From: Anaerolineae bacterium
GTDB lineage: Bacteria > Chloroflexota > Anaerolineae > Anaerolineales > Villigracilaceae
Length of the DNA stretch: 64,000 nt
Reading direction: 5' to 3'
NCBI GenBank assembly: GCA_018648685.1
Contig: JABGQT010000134.1
Coordinates: 1 to 64,000 of the forward strand
Part shown: positions 55,652 to 62,605 of the stretch, piece by piece
Position numbering within the stretch: the first letter of the stretch is position 1
Layout: the number at the start of each line of letters is the position of its first letter
Notes under the pieces: model-generated
What the model was told of the DNA's origin: nothing
The model's database searches: none
Seen by the model: the letters and a program-made list of their open reading frames with translations, nothing else
Position numbers and translations under genes: made by a program

Positions 55652-55678
55652 TAGGGGCGGGTCTCAGACCCGCCCCTA
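55652..55678. repeat. Perfect palindrome, GGGCGGGTC type
   Basis: TAGGGGCGGGTCT and AGACCCGCCCCTA form a perfect 13-base inverted repeat with a single-base centre, 7 bases upstream of the membrane-protein start. The high G+C and exact symmetry suggest a dispersed palindromic unit and not a terminator, because no T-run follows. Confidence 0.6.
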
Positions 55679-55690
55679 TAAGAAAGGAAA

Positions 55691-56635
55691 CTACGGAACA
55701 ATCCAGGTGCCGGTTTCACCGTTCAAAGCACGTTGAATATTCGGAGGATCGGTAACGAGGGCTTTTTTGCCACCTTCTTTCAGGAATTTGACAATTGCCT
55801 GAACTTTAGGAAGCATACTGCCGGGGGCAAAGTGACCTTCTTCGATATATTTCTCGGCTTCAGCGACGGTCATTTCATCGAGCCATTCTTCGTTGTCTTT
55901 GCCAAAGTTGATGGCGATTTTTTCAACCGCAGTAGAAATGATGAGCAAATCTGCGTTGATATTATTCGCCAATAAACCAGAGGCAAAATCTTTGTCGATA
56001 ACGGCTTCAACGCCGCGCAGATCGCCATTTTCTTTCTCGACAACAGGAATACCACCGCCACCAACTGCGATAACGGAGAAGCCGCCTTCGATCAGTCCTT
56101 TGATGGCATCCACCTCAACAATATTCATGGGCAAGGGTGAGGGAACAACACGCCGCCAACCGCGCCCAGCATCTTCAACAAAATCCTGTCCTAATGCCAT
56201 ACGCTCTTTTGCAGTTTCCTCGTCAAGAAAAGAGCCAACCGGTTTGGCTGGTTTCTCAAACGCAGGGTCATCTGCGCTGACTTCAACTTGCGTTACAACG
56301 GTAACTGCTTGTTTGTTAATGCCACGTTTCTTGAATTCGTTACGCAGGGCTTTTTGCCCCATATAACCAATGGCGCCTTGTGTATCTGCACCAGCGTAAT
56401 CCATAGGAACGGGATGTAACTCACCAGCAGCAAGCTCGGAACGACGAAGGATAAATCCAACTTGTGGACCATTACCATGCGTGATGACAACGTCCCAACC
56501 GTCTTCGATCATCCCGGCAATATGACCCATCGTCTCTTTGATGGCGTCAAATTGATCAGGAATAGATTTTCTTGTTTTGTCAACAATAAGGGCGTTTCCG
56601 CCAACTGCGACAACAGCGACTTTTTTTTCTGCCAT
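55691..56635 (-). CDS. Carbamate kinase
   Basis: 314 residues of the carbamate kinase family (ArcC/YqeA type). Signature segments are VAVGGNALIVDKTRKS at the N-terminus, VITHGNGPQVGFILRRSELA, DYAGADTQGAIGYMGQ, VVTQVEVSADDPAFEKPAKPVGSF, RRVVPSPLPMNIVEVDAIKGLIEGGFSVIAVGGGGIPVV and DKDFASGLLANNINADLLIISTAVEKIAINFG. It converts carbamoyl phosphate plus ADP to carbamate plus ATP in the fermentative direction. It lies 4 bases after the YgeW-like carbamoyltransferase gene, so carbamoyl phosphate from that enzyme would feed it. There is no arginine deiminase gene nearby. Confidence 0.96.
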   Translation of the reverse strand: MAEKKVAVVAVGGNALIVDKTRKSIPDQFDAIKETMGHIAGMIEDGWDVVITHGNGPQVGFILRRSELAAGELHPVPMDYAGADTQGAIGYMGQKALRNEFKKRGINKQAVTVVTQVEVSADDPAFEKPAKPVGSFLDEETAKERMALGQDFVEDAGRGWRRVVPSPLPMNIVEVDAIKGLIEGGFSVIAVGGGGIPVVEKENGDLRGVEAVIDKDFASGLLANNINADLLIISTAVEKIAINFGKDNEEWLDEMTVAEAEKYIEEGHFAPGSMLPKVQAIVKFLKEGGKKALVTDPPNIQRALNGETGTWIVP

Positions 56636-56638
56636 TTC

Positions 56639-57619
56639 CTACCTCATCGTCAAAGCCATAACGGCTTTCTGCGCGTGCATACGGTTTTCAGCCTGGTCAA
56701 AGACAACCGAGTTGGGGCCATCCATAACTTCACTGGTAACTTCAACATCGCGGTCAGCTGGAAGCGGGTGCATATAAATCGCATCCGGTTTCGCCAAATC
56801 CATTTTGCGCTGATCGGTGATCCAGTGCGCGTATTTATCTTGGATAGCTTTACCTTCGGCAGGATCTTGGGTGGTCAACAGAGGACCCCAGGATTTTGCG
56901 TAAACGACATCTGCATCTTTGAAAGCGGCTTCCATATCATCGGTGACTTCAAAACCAGCACCAGCGATACGCGCTTGTTCTTTAGCTTGCTCCATGATCT
57001 CAGGCATTAGTTTAAATTCTGGTGGATGCGCGAGAACTACATCTAAGCCGAAACGGGGCATTTGCAAAATCAAGGATTGCGGCACGGAGATCGGTTTCAG
57101 GTAAGAAGAAGCATAAGCCCAAGAAACGACCATTTTCTTGCGTTTCAGGTTGCGACCTTTCTTCTCGATGATGGTCATAATGTCTGCCAAACATTGGTGC
57201 GGATGATAAATTTCGCACTGCATGTTGAGCACAGGAACGCGGGATGCGCTGGCTACCAAGTTCAAATAACGGTTACCAATGCCCCAATCCACGTGACGGA
57301 TGGCGATGCCGTCGAAATAACGACCGAAAATTTCTCCCATTTCTGTCTCGGTATCACCGTGGGAAATTTGTGTGGTGCGGCTTTCGATGAAAGCTGCGTG
57401 TCCACCCAGTTGAGCCATACCAGACTCAAAGGAGCCGCGTGTGCGGGTGCTGGAGAAGAAGAAAAGCATCGCCAGTGTCTTGTCGCGCAAATAAGCATGG
57501 GATTCACCAAGTGCGCGTTTGCGCTTTAAGTCCCAAGCTACATCCAAGATGGTGTCGACTTCTTCTTTTGTGAAGTCAAGGTCACCGATTAAATCTCGCC
57601 CTCGTAAATCTGATTGCAT
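56639..57619 (-). CDS. YgeW-like knotted carbamoyltransferase
   Basis: 326 residues. The carbamoyl-phosphate site is S57-T-R-T-R61, the HPHQ (139-142) loop and MHPLPADR (283-290). The sequence follows E. coli YgeW closely in parts: TTQISHGDTETEMGEIFGRYFDGIAIR, KKMVVSWAYASSYLKPISVPQSLI and RFGLDVVLAHPPEFKLMPEIMEQAK. The proline-containing LKPISVPQ segment is the knot loop of this group. It is shorter than YgeW (about 400) at the C-terminus and has HPLP where YgeW has HCLP. The substrate is probably a ureido compound; ornithine is unlikely. Gene order places it in the purine block. Confidence 0.88.
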   Translation of the reverse strand: MQSDLRGRDLIGDLDFTKEEVDTILDVAWDLKRKRALGESHAYLRDKTLAMLFFFSSTRTRGSFESGMAQLGGHAAFIESRTTQISHGDTETEMGEIFGRYFDGIAIRHVDWGIGNRYLNLVASASRVPVLNMQCEIYHPHQCLADIMTIIEKKGRNLKRKKMVVSWAYASSYLKPISVPQSLILQMPRFGLDVVLAHPPEFKLMPEIMEQAKEQARIAGAGFEVTDDMEAAFKDADVVYAKSWGPLLTTQDPAEGKAIQDKYAHWITDQRKMDLAKPDAIYMHPLPADRDVEVTSEVMDGPNSVVFDQAENRMHAQKAVMALTMR

Positions 57620-57643
57620 AATTATTCTCCTCTTTTATATATT

Positions 57644-57674
57644 CGTTGGGGCACGACACTATCGTGCCCCAACG
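57644..57674. repeat. Perfect palindrome inside the carbamoyltransferase operon
   Basis: CGTTGGGGCACGA and TCGTGCCCCAACG form a perfect 13-base inverted repeat with a 5-base loop (CACTA). It lies in the 74-base spacer between the two carbamoyltransferase genes. No T-run follows, so it is not a terminator; it may slow decay or be a dispersed palindrome. Confidence 0.7.
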
Positions 57675-57693
57675 GGATAACTGATTTTTGGAA

Positions 57694-58647
57694 TTACTCC
57701 ATTTTGCCGCTGACCAATGCCAGCAATGCCATGCGCATGACAACACCGTTAAAGGCTTCCTGCCAATAGCGAGACCAGCGGGTAATGTCAACATCAGCAG
57801 GGATTTCGTCCATACGGGGCAGGGAGTGGAGCAAGATCGCATCCGATTTGGCTTTGTTCTTGAGCAAATCAACAGTGATTTTGTAGTTGGCGGGGGTCAT
57901 GCCCTCATCACCGGTGCGTTCGTCGCGAGCTTTGGTATAGTCAGGTTGGACAGTCGGTTCAACGAGAATCACATCCGCATCGCCGATCACATCGCCAACA
58001 TGCTCGGCGTAGCTGTAATCTAATGCCATTGCGTCGAAATCTTTTTCGTACTCTTCGGGCATTTCCATGCCAGGAGGTGATACAAAAGTGATCGGGCAGT
58101 CAAATTGTGTAAGTGCGTGACCAAGCGAGTGCATGGTGCGCATACGCATATCGCCAACGGCAACCCAGCGCAAACCGTCAATAGTTCCTTTTTCCCGTAA
58201 AACGGTATAAAGATCGGTCAAAATCTGGGTAGGATGTTCGCCCCATCCATCACCGCCATTAATAACAGGGATAGATGCCCATTTGGCTGCTTCTTGGGGA
58301 GCGCCTTTCTGGAAATGGCGCATCACGATCATATCGCCATAGAATTCAAGCATCTTGACGGTATCTTTGATCGATTCCTGATAGAAGTCACCGGCGCGGG
58401 TCATCTTTGCGTCAGAGAAACCGGTTACATGACCACCCAGACGATGCATGGCGGCTTCGTGTGCCAAGCGGGTGCGGGTGGAAGGCTGATAAAAAGCTGT
58501 TACCAGCGTCTTGTCAGCCAAGAGATCGGTATTCTGGCGGTTGCGAGCGATAGGCTCCAACTCTTCAGCGATCTCGAAAACACGGAAGAATTCATTACGT
58601 TCGAACTCTTTTAAAGAAAGAATGTCACGACCTGCAAAACTACGCAT
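57694..58647 (-). CDS. Aspartate-carbamoyltransferase-like protein of unknown substrate
   Basis: 317 residues of the PyrB family. Kept: STRTR (56-60), R110-H111, HPTQ (138-141), R170 (GDMRMRTMHS), LHSLPRMDEIPADVD. Changed, judged against E. coli PyrB from memory: the 80s loop has GDFYQESIKDT in place of GKKGET, so catalytic K84 is gone, and the TRVQ segment (R229, Q231) that holds the aspartate carboxylate reads PTVQ. The first residue of HPLP is kept, but the Pro after it is Ser. A role in pyrimidine synthesis is therefore doubtful; no pyrI or pyrC is near. Its place between ygeY and a YgeW-like gene argues for a ureido substrate. Confidence 0.8.
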   Translation of the reverse strand: MRSFAGRDILSLKEFERNEFFRVFEIAEELEPIARNRQNTDLLADKTLVTAFYQPSTRTRLAHEAAMHRLGGHVTGFSDAKMTRAGDFYQESIKDTVKMLEFYGDMIVMRHFQKGAPQEAAKWASIPVINGGDGWGEHPTQILTDLYTVLREKGTIDGLRWVAVGDMRMRTMHSLGHALTQFDCPITFVSPPGMEMPEEYEKDFDAMALDYSYAEHVGDVIGDADVILVEPTVQPDYTKARDERTGDEGMTPANYKITVDLLKNKAKSDAILLHSLPRMDEIPADVDITRWSRYWQEAFNGVVMRMALLALVSGKME

Positions 58648-58695
58648 ATTGAACCTCCTAAGTTCAAGAAAAACGATTTGTTTTGAAACTTACGC

Positions 58696-59937
58696 TTATC
58701 CCTCTTGCATTTTCTCCAATAACATATTGGGGAATAAAGCATAGAACTCTGTAGCATCTACAACTTCCTTCAGCGGCACTTGTTCCATACCCCTGTGCGC
58801 GAATTTCTCATCGCCAGGACCAAATCCGATCGAAGGAATGCCAGCCTTACCAGCCCAGTAAGTACCATTGGTTGAGAAATCCCAAGTATCCAACTCACGT
58901 TCTTCACCCCAAAGGGTTTTGATCGTATTTTGACCTGCTTGGGTCATGGGGTGGTCATCTGCCTGTAACCAGGCTGGGTAATATTTCGAGACAGGGAATT
59001 TGAACCCTGTATAAGATGGTTCATCATAAAAGAGTTCTTCTACTTTGATCTCATCTTGTAGATAATCAGGAATCAACCCTTTGATCTGCGCGATCACATC
59101 ATCATGGGGTTCATTAGATGTGATTCGGCGATCAAGGTAGATCGAAAATTCATTAGGAACTGCGTTAAGCGACCCAGTGGTTACTTTAAGGTCAGTCACA
59201 GCAACGGTAGGATTGCCTTGTAATGGATGGGAACCCAAACCAAGGCGAAGGCGACGGTCTAACTCACGAATGTGTGTAATGACGGCTGCCATTTTATATA
59301 CTGCATTATCGCCTAGATAATGAGTTGCCGCATGGGCAGATTTCCCGGAAGCCGTGATTTTCAGTTCGATACGACCTTTGTGACCGCGATAGACTTGCAT
59401 TTTGGTCGGCTCACCGATGACGACAAAGTCGGGGCGGATGCCTGGGTCTACTTCCACGAAGGTATTCGGGGCGATACCGTCACACCACTCCTCCATATTG
59501 CCGAAATACCAAGCTGTTATGCCATCGAGCAAACCCAAATCACGGGCGAAGCTTAGTCCGTATACCATACCAGGCGTGGAGCCTTTTTCATCTACTGCAC
59601 CGCGTGCAAAAAGGACACCATCTTCAACCTTACCAATGAAAGGATCCCATTCCCAATTATCTGGGTCACCGATGCCGACGGTATCAATATGCGAATCGTA
59701 AACGATCACTTTTTCGCCATTCCCGATACGCCCCATGATATTGCCCATTTTATCGAAGCGGACTTCGTCGAAACCCAGTTTATTCATCTCGGCTGCGATG
59801 CGCTCTCCAACTTCTTTCAGCTCGCCATTCATACTGGGAATAGCAACAATATCTCTCAAAAATTGGATGATATCGTCTTGCGCGGCATCAACACGCTTCT
59901 TGATCTCTTGAACAGCTTCTTCTCTTGAAAGTTCCAT
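58696..59937 (-). CDS. YgeY-type M20 metallohydrolase
   Basis: 413 residues of peptidase family M20, matching YgeY of E. coli in many blocks: MGNIMGRIG, DSHIDTVGIGDPDNWEWDPF, RPDFVVIGEPTKMQVYRGHKGRIELKI, WDFSTNGTYWAGKAGIPSIGFGPGDEKFAH. Metal ligands are H83, D116, E149/E150 and a C-terminal His (about 390). M20 enzymes of this group cleave amide bonds of small acyl-amino or ureido compounds. A lid domain (about 190-310) is present. It lies directly after the GntR gene. The exact substrate is unknown; purine-derived ureido compounds fit the context. Confidence 0.92.
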   Translation of the reverse strand: MELSREEAVQEIKKRVDAAQDDIIQFLRDIVAIPSMNGELKEVGERIAAEMNKLGFDEVRFDKMGNIMGRIGNGEKVIVYDSHIDTVGIGDPDNWEWDPFIGKVEDGVLFARGAVDEKGSTPGMVYGLSFARDLGLLDGITAWYFGNMEEWCDGIAPNTFVEVDPGIRPDFVVIGEPTKMQVYRGHKGRIELKITASGKSAHAATHYLGDNAVYKMAAVITHIRELDRRLRLGLGSHPLQGNPTVAVTDLKVTTGSLNAVPNEFSIYLDRRITSNEPHDDVIAQIKGLIPDYLQDEIKVEELFYDEPSYTGFKFPVSKYYPAWLQADDHPMTQAGQNTIKTLWGEERELDTWDFSTNGTYWAGKAGIPSIGFGPGDEKFAHRGMEQVPLKEVVDATEFYALFPNMLLEKMQEG

Positions 59938-59969
59938 TAGCTTAAAAAATCTCCTAAATAATAAATATT

Positions 59970-59994
59970 TATCAACGATAACGAAACGTTGATA
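59970..59994. promoter_or_regulatory. Inverted repeat between ygeY-type gene and gntR
   Basis: TATCAACG, nine spacer bases, CGTTGATA gives a perfect 8-base inverted repeat in the 57-base gap before the YgeY-type gene. It could be an operator for the GntR protein encoded just upstream or a small hairpin. The exact symmetry is notable but nothing proves binding. Confidence 0.4.
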
Positions 59995-60711
59995 TTAACG
60001 TTGTATGTGCCCCAAAATATGAAAATCGAAATAACCCGGTAAGAAATAGCCTAAGCTGTAGTCGATCACCTGATCTGAGTCTAAATAAATTCTTGAGCTC
60101 AGGCGCAGCAAAACATCGCCACGCTGAATTTCAAGAGCTTTTGCTACAGAAGATGAAGCACTGCTTGCATTTACACCGATCTTTGCAACCGTTGGCAAAT
60201 CTCCGCGCCCGAGCATAAAATCCAACACAGAGCCGTTGAATTGCTTCGGTAGATCATCAACCGCCAGAAATTCAGTAGGCAGAATATCGACAAGATAAGC
60301 TGCTGCGCGCTCGGTGGTACTGATCACACGAGAGACCCGCGTGAGGGATGTGTTCAACGGAACGCCCAACTTTTGGGCTTGCTTCTCGTTGGCCAGCACT
60401 GTCTCGACCGATAGATTTCCGACTGTAACCGACAACCCCATACGCTTTGCCATTGTCTGGATGCTTTCTAGTACCTCAAGACCGCTCTCTAAAACTGGCG
60501 CATCCCCGACCACAAAAGTCCCCGCCCCCTGCCGACGACGGATCAGCCCTTGCGTCTCAAAAGTACGCATCGCCTCACGCAAGGTCGCGCGTGACACGCC
60601 TAATTGCTTTGCCAACTTAGGCTCCGAAGGCAAACGCTCCCCAGCAGGGACCGAAGCGATCAATGCGCCTAGATCAGCTTGCAATTTCTGAAAAGGTGAA
60701 ATTAAAACCAT
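59995..60711 (-). CDS. GntR-family regulator, HutC/UTRA type
   Basis: 238 residues. The N-terminal winged helix-turn-helix (about 8-70) has ERLPSEPKLAKQLGVSRATLREAMRTFETQGLIRRRQGAGTFV, the typical GntR pattern. Residues 85-235 form a UTRA-type ligand domain (TRVSRVISTTERAAAYLVDILPTEFL, VAKALEIQRGDVLLRLSSRIYLDSDQVIDYSLGYFLPGYFDF). It likely senses a purine-derived metabolite and controls the operon in which it lies, between adeC and the YgeY-type gene. The ligand is not known. Confidence 0.92.
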   Translation of the reverse strand: MVLISPFQKLQADLGALIASVPAGERLPSEPKLAKQLGVSRATLREAMRTFETQGLIRRRQGAGTFVVGDAPVLESGLEVLESIQTMAKRMGLSVTVGNLSVETVLANEKQAQKLGVPLNTSLTRVSRVISTTERAAAYLVDILPTEFLAVDDLPKQFNGSVLDFMLGRGDLPTVAKIGVNASSASSSVAKALEIQRGDVLLRLSSRIYLDSDQVIDYSLGYFLPGYFDFHILGHIQR

Positions 60712-60739
60712 AATAATTCCTGTAACATGTTGCGTGATG

Positions 60740-60775
60740 CGTGTTGCGTGACTTTTTCACCAAACACGCAACACG
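60740..60775. repeat. Hairpin between adenine deaminase and gntR
   Basis: CGTGTTGCGTG (60740-60750) and CACGCAACACG (60765-60775) form a perfect 11-base inverted repeat around 14 bases. The spacer also carries a nearby related TGCGTGATGCGTG run. It may be a partial terminator (TTTTT lies within the loop, not after the stem) or a dispersed palindrome. Confidence 0.5.
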
Positions 60776-60784
60776 AAACACACT

Positions 60785-62575
60785 CTATTTTTCTATAATC
60801 GGTACAAACTCAAAGTTCGTCACATCTACCAGCCCAAGATCAGAAATCCGCAATTCGGGAATAACGACCAAAGCTAATAAAGACAACTGCATATTTGGAT
60901 TATTCAACGTAGAGCCACAAGCCTTGAAAGCATCCAAAACAGTGGATGCTTTTTTCGCCACGATCGAAGCCTCTTCTGTGGACATCAAGCCCGCGATCTC
61001 CAATTCAACCAAACCAATGACCTCGCCATCTTTGACGACCACTTGTCCGCCGCCGATCTCAGCGAGTTTATTAGCTGCAATCGCCATATCAGCTTCGCTT
61101 GTGCCTGTCACGATCATGTGATGGCTATCGTGTGCAACTGTTGAAGCGATGCCACATTTTTCAGTGAAGCCAAATCCACTCACCAATCCTACCGTCACAT
61201 CACCTGTGGCCTTGTGTCTTTCGACAAGAGCCAATTTTGCAATATCACGCTCAATATCAACATGGATCTCACCATCTTTCGGCTGGATTTTCAACTTTAG
61301 ATGCTTGGTCGGTGCCTGATTTTCGATGACACCAATCACATTCGCCGTAACGCTCTTGCCCGACTTTGCTTCCGTTACGAGAGCAAAATCTTCGGCTTTG
61401 AGCGGGTGCCCCAAATGGACAGAACCCCGTGCCCAATCTGGATAGGCAACTTGCGGCATCTGGATTGTCATCTCTCCGTTTTGAGCAATCACCTGCCCTT
61501 TGGCAATGACCATCTCCGGGTGAAAATCGTTCAAATCGTCAACGATGAGTATATCTGCCCAACGACCGGGAGCGATCATGCCAATTTCACGGGATAAGCC
61601 GAAGTGCTCGGCGGTGTTTATCGTCATCATCTGAAGTGCGGTCATTGGAGGCAAGCCCACATCAAGTGCGTGGCGCAGCACTCTGTCCATATGCCCATCA
61701 TTAACGAGCGTGCCCACATGAGAATCATCCGTACAAAGCAGAAAACGGCGCGAATCTAATTTATGCTTGAGAATGGCATCCACTTGGGTTTCAACATCCA
61801 GCCAGCCAGAACCATAACGGAGCATGGCTTTCATGCCCTGACGAACACGGGCAATAGCATCTTCGGGGCGCGTGCCTTCGTGGTCATCTTCGATGCCCGC
61901 GGCAACATAACCATGAAAATCTCTGCCCAAATCGAGGTTGGGATAATGTCCACCGATGATTTTTCCCGCATCACGCGTGGCGGCGATTTCAGCCATCATC
62001 TTCTCGCTGGCATTGAAAACACCGGGAAAATCCATCACTTCGCCAAGACCGATAATGCCATCCCAATGCAGGGCTTCGGCAACATCGTCGGGTGTGATCT
62101 CTGCGCCCGGAGTCTCAAAGCCCGGCGCGGAGGGAACACAAGAAGGAATTTGCACCCAAACGTGGATGGGTTGCTCGGCGGCATCATCTACCATTAGCTT
62201 GACACCTTTAAGACCGAAAACATTGGCGATCTCATGCGGGTCAATGAACATGCCCGTTGTGCCGCGTTTAGCAACAGCGCGTACAAATTCTGTTACTGTA
62301 ACCATCCCCGATTCGACATGCATGTGACCATCGAGCAAGCCGGGGACAAGGTGTTTACCGCCGGCGTTAATGATCACTGTATCTTTCGAAACACAATGTG
62401 AAGCATCTTTGCCAACATAGGCGATATGTCCATCTACAATGGCGATATCGGTTTTCAAAATAAATTCACCCGACTGAACGCTGACCCAAACACCGTTACG
62501 AATGACCATATCGGCAGGGACGCGCCCCATGGCGACGTCAACGAGTTTTTTTGTGAGTTCGAGAGAAGTTTTCAT
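60785..62575 (-). CDS. adeC: Adenine deaminase
   Basis: 596 residues of the bacterial adenine deaminase family (AdeC/YicP), which converts adenine to hypoxanthine and ammonia. The metal-binding amidohydrolase start is LLDGHMHVESGMVTVTEF (H84, H86), with the family-specific IDPHEIANVFGLKG, LGEVMDFPGV and CTDDSHVGTLVNDGHMDRVLRHAL. The C-terminal domain ends with the usual ISDLGLVDV-type segment. The frame reaches a TTG at 62593; the ATG at 62575 gives the normal start. It lies 30 bases after the upstream membrane-protein gene. Hypoxanthine would be a substrate for the molybdenum hydroxylase at 40.7 kb. Confidence 0.95.
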   Translation of the reverse strand: MKTSLELTKKLVDVAMGRVPADMVIRNGVWVSVQSGEFILKTDIAIVDGHIAYVGKDASHCVSKDTVIINAGGKHLVPGLLDGHMHVESGMVTVTEFVRAVAKRGTTGMFIDPHEIANVFGLKGVKLMVDDAAEQPIHVWVQIPSCVPSAPGFETPGAEITPDDVAEALHWDGIIGLGEVMDFPGVFNASEKMMAEIAATRDAGKIIGGHYPNLDLGRDFHGYVAAGIEDDHEGTRPEDAIARVRQGMKAMLRYGSGWLDVETQVDAILKHKLDSRRFLLCTDDSHVGTLVNDGHMDRVLRHALDVGLPPMTALQMMTINTAEHFGLSREIGMIAPGRWADILIVDDLNDFHPEMVIAKGQVIAQNGEMTIQMPQVAYPDWARGSVHLGHPLKAEDFALVTEAKSGKSVTANVIGVIENQAPTKHLKLKIQPKDGEIHVDIERDIAKLALVERHKATGDVTVGLVSGFGFTEKCGIASTVAHDSHHMIVTGTSEADMAIAANKLAEIGGGQVVVKDGEVIGLVELEIAGLMSTEEASIVAKKASTVLDAFKACGSTLNNPNMQLSLLALVVIPELRISDLGLVDVTNFEFVPIIEK

Positions 62576-62605
62576 AAAATTATCCAGTACCAAATAATGA
62601 TTTCG

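Noticed and set aside
57694-58647. Ordinary pyrB for pyrimidine synthesis
   Set aside because: Key aspartate-site residues appear changed and no other pyrimidine gene is adjacent; family placement is kept but not the function.
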